Assembly (NCBI GenBank): GCA_964468045.1
Contig: CAYXTO010000001.1
Span: 310,001-374,000 of the forward strand
Direction of reading: 5' to 3'
Length of the DNA: 64,000 bases
DNA from: JAWKXU01 sp964468045
GTDB lineage: Bacteria; Pseudomonadota; Alphaproteobacteria; Sphingomonadales; Sphingomonadaceae
Shown here: positions 52,220 through 58,905 of the stretch, one piece after another
Layout of the letters: every line of letters begins with the position of its first letter
How positions within the stretch are numbered: position 1 is the first letter of the stretch
Program-made: the position numbers and the translations under genes
The notes under the pieces: model-generated
What the model saw: the letters and a program-made list of their open reading frames with translations, nothing else
Databases searched by the model: none
What the model was told of the DNA's origin: nothing

Positions 52220-52659
52220 GCATCGTCATCCTGCGCATTGCCCCCGATCGATGGCGTGTGCCCGATGGCTTTTGGGGCCATGCTGGCAACGAACATCTCC
52301 GGCTTGTTCAGAAACGGGTGCGACCAGTCATACGGGCCGTTGGGCCTCGTCAAATCCAGGCATTCCTTGATTGTCGGGAAGAAGACGTAGTTCTCCTTCA
52401 GTTGTCGCGTCAGAGCTTCGAAGCCTGCCTCGGAGAGATGCTTCAGGCTGTCGTAATACTCGGCAATCAACCATTTCTCGGCCTGAACATCACCGGCGTC
52501 TTTCCGCTTGAACAGGACTTCCCATCGGCGGAATGTCTCCAGAAACTTCCGCTTGTGATCGATCGATCCACTCAAGCCCCTCGTCGATGGCTCTTGCGAG
52601 GCTGCTGCGGCGGTCAGGGCTGTACCCATCGCCTGATTGAAAGTTTGAGTCTCTGCCAT
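52216..52659 (-). CDS. Putative helicase loader (lambda P / G39P-like)
   Basis: The 147-residue protein contains EKWLIAEYYDSLKHLSEAGFEALTRQLKENYVFFPTIKECLDL when read in overlapping pieces, a pattern found in phage proteins that load or regulate the replicative helicase (G39P-like, lambda P analogues). It follows the initiator gene, as in lambda O-P. Its first 57 codons overlap the initiator gene in another frame, which is unusually long. Confidence 0.5.
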   Translation of the reverse strand: MAETQTFNQAMGTALTAAAASQEPSTRGLSGSIDHKRKFLETFRRWEVLFKRKDAGDVQAEKWLIAEYYDSLKHLSEAGFEALTRQLKENYVFFPTIKECLDLTRPNGPYDWSHPFLNKPEMFVASMAPKAIGHTPSIGGNAQDDDA

Positions 52660-53563
52660 TTCGGTTTTCCTTGAGTTCGTAAATGTCCGTCCAGTTGTTC
52701 ATCGTGGATTGGTCGAGCACCTGGCCAGGGTCGTGGCCCGACGATCGCAAGCGCTCGAGCTTGCCGATCAGCAGGCCGATGGCCCGTTGTGTCGGAGATT
52801 TTTTCTTGCCCGCCCGCATTTCGAGAAAGGCATTCCAGGGCTCGGCCGGAACCCAGTCAGGGACCGCTGACGCAGGATTGGGTTGGGTGCGAGGGTTCCT
52901 GCCCGTAGCTCGGGGATTCAGACCTTCACTGCGCTCGTTTGTCGCATGCGCTCGGGATTTTCTCGGCGAGGAACCTTCAGGAGGAGTATGAGAACCGTTA
53001 GGTTCTCTTGTTTCCTTGTTCCCTTGTTCTTTTGCTGTCCGATTGCTGTCCGATTGCTGTCCGGTTGCCTGTCCGGTTGCCTGTCCGGGCTGGCCCGCGA
53101 AATCCGATATTTCAGCATTGTTTCCGTGGCTTGCGTCATGCCCATGCTGTCCGGCCGCCTGTCCGCTCGCCTGTCCGGTTTTTGATCGCCCCCCTGTCCG
53201 GGTGCTGTTGGCGGCAAAGTCCTGTCCGGCCTCGCTCTCGATGTCCTGATATTTAGCGTAATTACAGATGGTTATGATTGTCCGCCCCTGTCCGGTTGCC
53301 CGCACAATCATCTGGTCAGCTTCAAGACGCGCAAGGAACCGCTCAACGGCGCTAGGGCTCCATCCCCAGGCAGTAGCCATATGAGATCGAGACGAACAAA
53401 ACTGTCCGCGATCAAGGGTGATTGTTTTCCCGCGCAGATCGAACTGCGTAGGCTTCCAGCAGGCTTTTGCCACCATCCAGAGCCATGCGCCCAGGCGTGC
53501 CGCGTCGGACTGGAATAGATGGTGCTCTAGGGCCTCACGATGCATGAGGATGAACCCGCTCAA
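52490..53563 (-). CDS. Phage replication initiator (winged-helix, lambda O-like), contains iterons
   Basis: The 357-residue product has an N-terminal winged-helix domain (REALEHHLFQSDAARLGAWLWM, then AWGWSPSAVERFLARLEADQM and TIITICNYAKYQ), a Gln/Gly-rich middle coded by a DNA repeat array, and a C-terminal part with WNAFLEMRAGKKKSPTQRAI. The layout is that of phage initiators with an internal origin. Start TTG 53563 follows an AGGAGG site with 5-base spacing; the longer open frame overlaps the upstream regulator and is rejected. Context: followed by a helicase-loader candidate. Confidence 0.7.
   Translation of the reverse strand: MSGFILMHREALEHHLFQSDAARLGAWLWMVAKACWKPTQFDLRGKTITLDRGQFCSSRSHMATAWGWSPSAVERFLARLEADQMIVRATGQGRTIITICNYAKYQDIESEAGQDFAANSTRTGGRSKTGQASGQAAGQHGHDASHGNNAEISDFAGQPGQATGQATGQQSDSNRTAKEQGNKETREPNGSHTPPEGSSPRKSRAHATNERSEGLNPRATGRNPRTQPNPASAVPDWVPAEPWNAFLEMRAGKKKSPTQRAIGLLIGKLERLRSSGHDPGQVLDQSTMNNWTDIYELKENRNGRDSNFQSGDGYSPDRRSSLARAIDEGLEWIDRSQAEVSGDIPPMGSPVQAERRR
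53035..53294. repeat. Iteron array with CTGTCCG core, probable phage replication origin
   Basis: CTGTCCG (GGACAG family) occurs at 53035, 53046, 53057, 53069, 53081, 53147, 53159, 53171, 53194, 53222 and 53288, with another at 53402. Spacings of 11-12 bp are close to one helical turn. The change between 11- and 12-bp units shifts the encoded reading frame, so the conservation is at DNA level. AT-rich stretches lie inside the array (53249-53278) and beside it (53005-53034). Confidence 0.75.
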
Positions 53564-53613
53564 CGCGTCCTCCTGAGATCGTATTCGGCCTCGGCGGGCG
53601 CCATGTCCTTCAT
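53560..53613 (-). CDS. 17-residue coupling frame before the initiator gene
   Basis: ATG 53613 overlaps the regulator stop as ATGA, and the TGA at 53560 overlaps the initiator TTG as TTGA. The AGGAGG site for the initiator lies inside it. It may only serve translational coupling. Confidence 0.35.
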   Translation of the reverse strand: MKDMAPAEAEYDLRRTR

Positions 53614-54023
53614 GCGGCCCTCCAGCGCTTGCAACCAAGCTCTGCGTGCAGGTCGTAACGGACGCCGCAGCGGATGCAGGGATCGCGCGGCTCGGCATAG
53701 ACCGGATCTTCACGCTCGATGACGATGGGCGCGCGTGGCGCAGGTTTCGGAGCGTCGGAGAGGGGCCGTGCTGGTGGCAGTGTCCCGGCCGTTCTGGCTC
53801 CCGTCGCGACAACAGTGACGATGCGCTTGCCATAGGAGCGCTCGACCTTAACCACGCCCTTATTCTCGAGGCGCCGCAGCATGTTCGATACCGAGCCGGA
53901 ATCGCAATTGATCCGATCGGCAATGGCCCGGTTCGACGGGCACTTTCCGCCCATCCTGGCGGCCGCCACGATCATATCGAGCATTTCCTGCTCGACCGGG
54001 CTGACAGACAGGCCGCGCCTCAC
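53610..54023 (-). CDS. MarR-like winged-helix protein with C-terminal zinc-binding motif
   Basis: The 137-residue product has a winged-helix DNA-binding part (VEQEMLDMIVAAARMGGKCPSNRAIADRIN, SVSNMLRRLENKGVVKVERS) and a C-terminal CIRCGVRYDLHAELGC that could bind zinc. It is probably a phage regulator or replication accessory protein. Coupled by ATGA at both ends in the leftward early operon. Confidence 0.65.
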   Translation of the reverse strand: MRRGLSVSPVEQEMLDMIVAAARMGGKCPSNRAIADRINCDSGSVSNMLRRLENKGVVKVERSYGKRIVTVVATGARTAGTLPPARPLSDAPKPAPRAPIVIEREDPVYAEPRDPCIRCGVRYDLHAELGCKRWRAA

Positions 54024-54316
54024 CGATCCCGCTCCATGATGACGCGGCGCACGGCGTTGCCGAAGGCCGTCAGGTGTGGGCCGTTGACTTCGATGAGACC
54101 GGCCTGCCTCATTTCGTTGGCGATGCCGAAAGTCTCAGTGGCGTGTCGCGGTGCGCCGCGAGAATCGTAAGCTGCGATCAGCCCTACAATGCACGTCTCG
54201 GGAAGCCACATGGCGGCCTCTGCGGGATCAGGCATGGATGCGATCGAGCGCAGCGCGTCATTGAAGGCGCGATCCCATTCGTCATTGTCGGAGCGGGCGG
54301 GCGGATCGTGGATCAT
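54020..54316 (-). CDS. Unknown small phage protein
   Basis: The 98-residue soluble protein (DEWDRAFNDALRSIASMPDP; TFGIANEMRQAGLIEVNGPHLTAFGNAVRRV) has no recognised family. The second half may form a small winged helix. Overlaps both neighbours as ATGA. Confidence 0.55.
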   Translation of the reverse strand: MIHDPPARSDNDEWDRAFNDALRSIASMPDPAEAAMWLPETCIVGLIAAYDSRGAPRHATETFGIANEMRQAGLIEVNGPHLTAFGNAVRRVIMERDR

Positions 54317-55008
54317 GCGGCTGATCCTTCCAGGAAGAGATCGCCTTGCCGTTGGGCGTCCTCGATCCGCTTGCAGGCGATGTCGAAGTGATCAGGGTCC
54401 AGTTCGATACCGATGAAGTCACGACCGGCAAGCAACGCAGCAACGCCGCTCGAAGCGCTGCCCATATAGGGGTCTAGAACCGGCCCATCCGGCAGGAAGG
54501 TGAGGCACCAAGCCATGAGGGCGACCGGCTTCTGGTTGGGATGCAGCTTCGCGCTATGAACGACGTTCTCTTCTCCTGCGCGCATGATGCCGCGCCATAG
54601 GTGCGTGTAGATTCGATCCGGGCCCGGCGAACTCGTCCAGGCGATTTCGATGTCACTGCCGGACGGAACGGGAGTTTTGCCGGCCAGCTTATCCCAGATC
54701 AGCCAGCGATTGCCGCTTGGGAGCCGATCGTTGAAGTAATTCGCGCCCCAGATGATCGACGGCAAATCCAGCGCAAGAAGGTGGCTGGGGTCGAATGGAA
54801 CCTTGTCCCCGGCAATCTGCTCGAAATTTCCGTCTTTGCGCACCATCGCGGCGCCAGCGCCGGTACGGCCTGAATTGTGGCCGGAGCGATAGTCCATGCC
54901 ATAGGGCGGATCAGCGAGAATGCTCGCGATGCCGGAAAGCCCCGGAAGAACATCCCGACAATCGCCCAGATAGAGCGTGGCGCGGCCGATCGTGACGCTC
55001 TCTGTCAC
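54313..55008 (-). CDS. DNA methyltransferase, beta-type (DPPY motif)
   Basis: The 231-residue enzyme has catalytic motif IV DPPYGMDY at about residue 33 and, near the C-terminus, HPNQKPVALM followed by the SAM-binding motif DPYMGSASSGVAALLAG. The order IV before I is that of beta-class amino-methyltransferases (N6-adenine or N4-cytosine). No restriction partner is next to it, so it is an orphan enzyme, probably protecting phage DNA or affecting regulation. Start GTG 55008 overlaps the upstream stop as GTGA. Confidence 0.85.
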   Translation of the reverse strand: MTESVTIGRATLYLGDCRDVLPGLSGIASILADPPYGMDYRSGHNSGRTGAGAAMVRKDGNFEQIAGDKVPFDPSHLLALDLPSIIWGANYFNDRLPSGNRWLIWDKLAGKTPVPSGSDIEIAWTSSPGPDRIYTHLWRGIMRAGEENVVHSAKLHPNQKPVALMAWCLTFLPDGPVLDPYMGSASSGVAALLAGRDFIGIELDPDHFDIACKRIEDAQRQGDLFLEGSAA

Positions 55009-55727
55009 AGCAGCCCGCCCGCGCCGGACGCTTCGATCTCGGCCCATTTCTCGGCATAGGCGGGATAGTCGCCGGGCCGCTCTAGTCGCTCACGGCATTT
55101 GCCGGTCCAGCGCTTGCGCGTGTCTGTCTGACCCTTGATCCAGATCAGCCAGCAGTATGACGTGGCGGTGCTGGCCTTGCGGGGCTTGCCCAGCTCGTCG
55201 AGGTTGAACGGATCCGGCGCCCCGGCCCGGATGAGCCGGTTGCGCAGCAGCACCACGCGCTCGGTGAATTGCAATTCGTAGGCCGGGGGATTGGTCGAGA
55301 ATATCTCGCGGTGCCGTTCGTCGCCTTCGGTGAAGGCTGTCCTCACGAAGAAGGCCGCACCGCGCGCCGTCCGCTCCAGCGCGCGCTCGATAAAGCGCTG
55401 GCCCAGCGTGAAGGGCGGGTTCGTGATGATCCAGCTCACCCGTTCATAGTCGGGCGTGTCCATCAGGAAGTCGCAGATTCCGTGCTCGTCGCTGTAGCGA
55501 TGGACATCCGTGGCGCGCACGTCGTCGAAATATTCCGCCAGCGGGCGAGCCATGTGCATTTCGCCGCAGGCCGGCTCCCAGCATTTCAACTGGCCGAGAG
55601 GTTCGCCGATCGACTGCAGGAACTCGCATAGCGCGCGGGTCGCGTGCGGCGGGGTTGGATAGTAATCCAACGATTCATGGGGCTCCACGCGGCGCTGCAT
55701 GACGGCGGTGCTGACGTTCTGCCTCAT
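55005..55727 (-). CDS. DNA methyltransferase with NPPF motif (adenine-type)
   Basis: The 240-residue protein has a SAM-binding EPACGEMHMARPL (about residues 51-63), acidic ATDVHRY, and catalytic NPPF at 103-106 in SWIITNPPFTLGQRF. NPPF with motif I first fits an N6-adenine methyltransferase. Next to a second, unrelated methyltransferase and without a restriction gene; likely anti-restriction. The N-terminal YYPTPPHATRAL is typical of phage versions. Confidence 0.8.
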   Translation of the reverse strand: MRQNVSTAVMQRRVEPHESLDYYPTPPHATRALCEFLQSIGEPLGQLKCWEPACGEMHMARPLAEYFDDVRATDVHRYSDEHGICDFLMDTPDYERVSWIITNPPFTLGQRFIERALERTARGAAFFVRTAFTEGDERHREIFSTNPPAYELQFTERVVLLRNRLIRAGAPDPFNLDELGKPRKASTATSYCWLIWIKGQTDTRKRWTGKCRERLERPGDYPAYAEKWAEIEASGAGGLL

Positions 55728-55882
55728 GCCGCCCCCGCGGCTGGAACGGTGGGAGCGGCAAGGCGCTGCTTCTTGCGACAGCTATCCCGCGCGATTGCGC
55801 AGACTCCCTCATCCCGCAGCACTTCGGCCATCGGGCGATGGTCCGGATATGGGAATATCGGCGGTGCGGCGCGGGCGGTCAT
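55724..55882 (-). CDS. 52-residue coupled protein of unknown function
   Basis: This short frame fills exactly the space between two genes, with ATGA overlaps at both ends (55879-55882 and 55724-55727), so it is very likely translated. The product (PIFPYPDHRPMAEVLRDEG, then CAIARDSCRKKQRLAAP) is basic with two Cys. The function is unknown. Confidence 0.55.
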   Translation of the reverse strand: MTARAAPPIFPYPDHRPMAEVLRDEGVCAIARDSCRKKQRLAAPTVPAAGAA

Positions 55883-56241
55883 ACATCCACCCGCGCAGGC
55901 TTGCGCAGCCTGTCCTTCAAATCTGCCTTAAATTCGTCGCTGGCGGGTTCCTGCACCGGGCGCAGCTTCCGGAACGCGGTGCATTGATAGCCGAGCGGGC
56001 GACCTTCAAAAGCCAGCCATACCATGAGCACGGGCACTTCTATCGCCACGCCTTCACCCACTTGTGAAACGCGCAGAATGTCGCCCACGCGGGGATTGCT
56101 TGGGCAAATGGTGCGCCACCGATCGCTGATGCATTCGGCCAGATCGCCTACCTGCCATCCCTCGTTATCTTCTCGCCTGTCGATGATGGGCGGTGGCGCG
56201 GGAGTGCGGCGCCGACTGAACGGCCAGATCCAGCTTTTCAT
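55879..56241 (-). CDS. Unknown phage protein
   Basis: The 120-residue protein starts with a Trp/Pro/Arg-rich tail (KSWIWPFSRRRTPAPPPI) and continues with a small beta domain (GWQVGDLAECISDRWRTICP, GDILRVSQVGEGVAIEVPVLM). It resembles SH3-like small proteins in phage early operons. No established function. Coupled by ATGA to the RusA-like gene. Confidence 0.55.
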   Translation of the reverse strand: MKSWIWPFSRRRTPAPPPIIDRREDNEGWQVGDLAECISDRWRTICPSNPRVGDILRVSQVGEGVAIEVPVLMVWLAFEGRPLGYQCTAFRKLRPVQEPASDEFKADLKDRLRKPARVDV

Positions 56242-56594
56242 ATCTTTGCTCCGATATGGATTTCGAGCCGACCTGGCTTTTCAGGCGCGGCAAACTCGTA
56301 GCTTGGGAGGAACCGGCGATCATTGACGCCCAAGGCATCAGCGATGCCGTCGAACACGGGCTTGATCCGGTTGGGGTAATTGGTCCGGTCGCCACGTCTG
56401 TCTGGTGGCACGAACCTGATGTTGATCGGAATGTCCCCGGTCTCCGATACCCTGACCTTGGCCGACAGCACGGCCAGCATCGCCCACTTGCGGTGTTTGG
56501 CGACGACGCTGGCCTTTGCGCTCCAGTGGCCGGTGTTGTGTCCGGACAGAGAAGCAGGGGGCCAAGGCAGGATGATCGGGCCGGGGCAGGTCAT
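56238..56594 (-). CDS. RusA-like Holliday-junction resolvase
   Basis: The 118-residue product has the RusA layout: LPWPPASLSGHNTGHWSAKAS at the start and DRTNYPNRIKPVFDGIADALGVNDRRF, where Asp and Asn replace parts of the usual DxDN metal site. RusA family enzymes resolve Holliday junctions in phage recombination and pair functionally with RecT-type recombination (encoded rightward). The atypical acidic site leaves some doubt. Start ATG overlaps as TGATG. Confidence 0.65.
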   Translation of the reverse strand: MTCPGPIILPWPPASLSGHNTGHWSAKASVVAKHRKWAMLAVLSAKVRVSETGDIPINIRFVPPDRRGDRTNYPNRIKPVFDGIADALGVNDRRFLPSYEFAAPEKPGRLEIHIGAKI

Positions 56595-56842
56595 CAATCA
56601 AACCTGATCGTCGCGCCCTTTAGCCAAGCACTGCAGACCGCTCCGGAGACGGGGCGACCAGATGGTGACGTGGCGGTAAAGGCTGTCTTGAAAGTGTCCT
56701 GATCGCTGCAGGAAAACGCGGCGTAACCATCCGCTCGAACATCAGTATAGCCCTGATCTTCGAGAACGCGCTGCGCGGTCTTGGCGTCGGTGCAGCCTGC
56801 GGCGAGAGCGAGTAGACCCGTGCAGATAGCGATACGTATCAT
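56594..56842 (-). CDS. Small secreted lipoprotein
   Basis: The 82-residue product begins with a signal peptide and lipobox (IAICTGLLALAAGC, Cys17). The mature part has two further Cys (AFSCSDQDTF and GAVCSAWLKG) that could form a disulphide. An early-operon phage lipoprotein could block superinfection by binding an outer-membrane receptor; this is inference. ATGA overlap with the GapR-like gene. Confidence 0.6.
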   Translation of the reverse strand: MIRIAICTGLLALAAGCTDAKTAQRVLEDQGYTDVRADGYAAFSCSDQDTFKTAFTATSPSGRPVSGAVCSAWLKGATIRFD

Positions 56843-57111
56843 GCCGCCTCCTGCTCAAAGCGGAACGACGTCTGCGGCTCCATGCCCAACGCAGCCTTAT
56901 AGGTGTCGAGGACCATCTCCATTTCGCGGCGATCGTCGGGCTTCATTTTGCGAAGCCGGATTATCTGGCGAAGGATTTTGGCGTCGTAGCCGACGGCTTT
57001 TGCCTCGCCGTAAACATCGCGAATATCCTCAGCGATGCCCTTTTTCTCTTCTTCGAGCCGCTCAATGCGCTCGATCAAAAGGCGCAAGCGGTCATCAGTG
57101 GGGTTGGCCAT
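56839..57111 (-). CDS. GapR-like nucleoid protein (DUF2312)
   Basis: The 90-residue product matches the DUF2312/GapR family: RLRLLIERIERLEEEKKGIAEDI followed by VYGEAKAVGYDAKILRQIIRLRKMK. GapR binds overtwisted AT-rich DNA ahead of forks and polymerases and stimulates topoisomerases in alphaproteobacteria. ATG 57111 follows a GGAGGG ribosome site. A phage copy in the first leftward operon could help replication or host takeover (inference). Confidence 0.9.
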   Translation of the reverse strand: MANPTDDRLRLLIERIERLEEEKKGIAEDIRDVYGEAKAVGYDAKILRQIIRLRKMKPDDRREMEMVLDTYKAALGMEPQTSFRFEQEAA

Positions 57112-57175
57112 TTTGATCCCTCCGGCGCAGATGGGGAAATGCCGGGGCGCCGCGCCACGCGCGCCCGACGATGGG

Positions 57176-57481
57176 TCAGGCGGGGGCTTTGTCGGCTTGC
57201 TCGTTGCGGCTCTTGCGCCCGCGCGGCCTGGGGGGCTTTTGTCCTTTACCCTTGCCGAATTGCTCTCGCAGGCGCGCCCAGTCGTCATAGGAGACGGCAC
57301 CCTCGGTCAGCTCGGCATAGCCGTTGATCACATCGGGGCGAGGGAAGAGTATTCCTCTCTCGTGCCGGGCAACGGTCGAAGCATCGATCGTTGCCAGCCC
57401 TTCGATGCCAGATGATCTCATGGCGTCGGCCGCTCTTTCGAGCGTCCAGCCCTTCATTTCGCGGAAGCGTTCAAAGTCCAT
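57176..57481 (-). CDS. Cro-like HTH regulator
   Basis: The 101-residue protein has an HTH region of XRE type (FREMKGWTLERAADAMRSSG, then IDASTVARHERGILFPRPD) and a basic tail (KPPRPRGRKSRNEQA). It is divergent from the repressor and begins just behind operator O1, the position of Cro in lambda-like switches. Alternative starts at 57508 and 57520 would place O1 inside the coding region. No ribosome site is visible. Confidence 0.65.
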   Translation of the reverse strand: MDFERFREMKGWTLERAADAMRSSGIEGLATIDASTVARHERGILFPRPDVINGYAELTEGAVSYDDWARLREQFGKGKGQKPPRPRGRKSRNEQADKAPA

Positions 57482-57492
57482 GAGCGCATAAC

Positions 57493-57507
57493 TGGCGTAA
57501 TACGCCA
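57493..57507. promoter_or_regulatory. Repressor operator O1 (perfect palindrome)
   Basis: TGGCGTAATACGCCA is a perfect 15-bp palindrome (7+1+7) between the Cro-like gene and the repressor. It is the best copy of four related sites. Confidence 0.8.
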
Positions 57508-57527
57508 TGAAAGGCAACATCTAATTA

Positions 57528-57542
57528 TGGCGTAATGCGACG
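57528..57542. promoter_or_regulatory. Repressor operator O2 (imperfect)
   Basis: TGGCGTAATGCGACG keeps the left half of O1 fully and the right half partly. It lies 35 bp from O1 and 35 bp before the repressor start. Confidence 0.65.
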
Positions 57543-57576
57543 TGCGATGCTAGGTGGCCTTGCCTAAGCAGGCTTC

Positions 57577-58179
57577 ATGGTCACACGTATCTATGCACCC
57601 AACCGAATTTCCGAGATCCGCAAGGCAAGGGATCTTACGCTCCAGGAGCTTGTGGGGCGGATGCAGGCCGACATCGACCCGAGCACCCTGTCGAAGCTCG
57701 AGAAGCGGAAGATGGCCCTCAGCCTGGATTACCTTCTCGACATCGCCAGCGTGCTGGAAGTCTCGCCCATGGAGATTATCGGGGGTGAGCGCGTGGGGAG
57801 TGGCCGAGCCATCCCTGTCGCCGGTCGCATTTCTGCCGGGAACTGGCAGGAAGCGGTGCAGATGACCGACGAATTCATGTCGGTTCCGGGCCATTTGGCG
57901 GGCCCTAACCTGTTCATTCTCTATCCGCGCGGCGACTCCATGGACATGCTCGTGCGCGAGGGTGGCTATATCGTGGTCGATCCCGATGATCGCGAACTGA
58001 TCGACAAGAAATACTATGTCGTCATGAACGGCGAGGGCGAGACCACCTTCAAGCAGTTTTCGGCAAACCCCATGCAGCTTTTGCCTTGTTCGACCAACCC
58101 CAATCACAAGCCTATTCCGCTGGGTTCTGAGCCGTTTACGATTCTCGCGCGGGTGGTTCACGTGGGGCAGGACGTGTAG
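57577..58179 (+). CDS. LexA/CI-like prophage repressor with S24 autocleavage domain
   Basis: The 200-residue repressor has an N-terminal XRE HTH (ISEIRKARDLTLQELVGRM; STLSKLEKRKMALS) and a C-terminal S24 domain. The cleavage site is Ala87-Gly88 (RISAGNW), the nucleophile Ser121 in GDSMDM and the general base Lys159 in TTFKQF. It should maintain lysogeny and be inactivated by RecA filaments after DNA damage. Four operators flank the gene: O1/O2 upstream and O3/O4 downstream, so it can control both early transcription units and itself. Confidence 0.9.
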   Translation: MVTRIYAPNRISEIRKARDLTLQELVGRMQADIDPSTLSKLEKRKMALSLDYLLDIASVLEVSPMEIIGGERVGSGRAIPVAGRISAGNWQEAVQMTDEFMSVPGHLAGPNLFILYPRGDSMDMLVREGGYIVVDPDDRELIDKKYYVVMNGEGETTFKQFSANPMQLLPCSTNPNHKPIPLGSEPFTILARVVHVGQDV

Positions 58180-58193
58180 AAAAATGCCATTTA

Positions 58194-58208
58194 TGGCGTA
58201 ACACGCCA
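58194..58208. promoter_or_regulatory. Repressor operator O3
   Basis: TGGCGTAACACGCCA differs from O1 at one base. It lies 14 bp after the repressor stop and just upstream of the -35 box of the rightward early promoter. Confidence 0.75.
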
Positions 58209-58216
58209 AATACGTA

Positions 58217-58247
58217 TTGACAGACGGGCGTAATAAGCCAATTATCT
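58217..58247 (+). promoter_or_regulatory. Rightward early promoter
   Basis: A consensus -35 TTGACA (58217-58222) is followed after 17 bp by AATTAT (58240-58245) or, at 19 bp, TTATCT. Operator O4 covers the spacer and O3 the upstream side, so bound repressor would block RNA polymerase. The first downstream frame starts at 58272. Confidence 0.7.
58226..58240. promoter_or_regulatory. Repressor operator O4 (imperfect)
   Basis: GGGCGTAATAAGCCA keeps the GCGTAATA centre and CCA end of O1; it lies between -35 and -10 of the rightward promoter. Confidence 0.65.
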
Positions 58248-58271
58248 CTTCGAATGTTTCGGAGAAGATGA

Positions 58272-58556
58272 TTGTTCGTCACGCATCCCCCCGCTGTCGC
58301 TGCTGCCGATAAGGCCCGCATAGCCCCCCTTTCACTTCGAGGGCCATCCAGCTCATTCTCCACCGCGCCTGCTGAAGCAGCGAGCAGGCCCGGCAACCCT
58401 TTCCCGCATCTGAAGACCTGCTCTGGCTGCGCCTCCTATGGCGCGCCGGGCGCGTGGTCGGCGCTATGCTGCAAGGGCCATCCGGACTGGGCCTATAAGA
58501 AGGCGCCGCCGATCGTGCGCGCCGACAACCTCTGCGATCGGTGGGAGCGGGCATGA
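58272..58556 (+). CDS. Cys-rich small early protein
   Basis: The 94-residue product, starting at TTG 58272 seven bases after GGAG, has a second half with Cys residues spaced like a zinc site (KTCSGCASYGAP, LCCKGHPDW, DNLCDRW). Similar short Cys-rich proteins occur in early operons of sphingomonad prophages. The function is unknown. The first 40 residues are low-complexity, so a later start is possible. First gene after the rightward promoter. Confidence 0.55.
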   Translation: MFVTHPPAVAAADKARIAPLSLRGPSSSFSTAPAEAASRPGNPFPHLKTCSGCASYGAPGAWSALCCKGHPDWAYKKAPPIVRADNLCDRWERA

Positions 58557-58756
58557 TGCTCCTGCGCGTCTCTGAAACCGAGATCGCCGCCGTCATGTCC
58601 GAAACCGGCATGGCGAGGATGCAGGCGATCAACTTCATCCGCCAGCGCAACACCATCCGGCGCGAACGGCTCAACCGCCAGTGGCTTCGCGATGAAGCTG
58701 AGTTCGATGGCTGGCACCGGCAGTTCACGCCTGTCGAGAGGAGCGACGTCCTATGA
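58553..58756 (+). CDS. Small helical early protein
   Basis: The 67-residue product (MLLRVSETEIAAVMSETGMA, MQAINFIRQRNTIRRERLNRQW) is a basic helical protein with a possible HTH. ATGA overlap upstream and downstream. The function is unknown. Confidence 0.55.
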   Translation: MMLLRVSETEIAAVMSETGMARMQAINFIRQRNTIRRERLNRQWLRDEAEFDGWHRQFTPVERSDVL

Positions 58757-58905
58757 CGCCCGCGCACCACGACGACAACGGCGCGAGCCTTCAGCCCTGT
58801 TCCGCCTGCGAGCCCGCCAGAGGTTGCATGTTCGGTGTTCTCTTCAGCCTGCCGCTCTGGGGCGCAATCGCGCTCGGTGTCGGCCTTTGGAAAGGTTGGT
58901 TCTGA
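58753..58905 (+). CDS. Small single-pass membrane protein
   Basis: A 50-residue frame with a CSACEP motif and a membrane segment (CMFGVLFSLPLWGAIALGVG). ATGA and TGATG overlaps support translation. The function is unknown. Confidence 0.5.
   Translation: MTPAHHDDNGASLQPCSACEPARGCMFGVLFSLPLWGAIALGVGLWKGWF

Noticed and set aside
52490..53923. Initiator gene starting at 53923
   Set aside because: This would overlap the MarR-like gene by more than 300 bp; TTG 53563 has a strong AGGAGG site and a coupled overlap.
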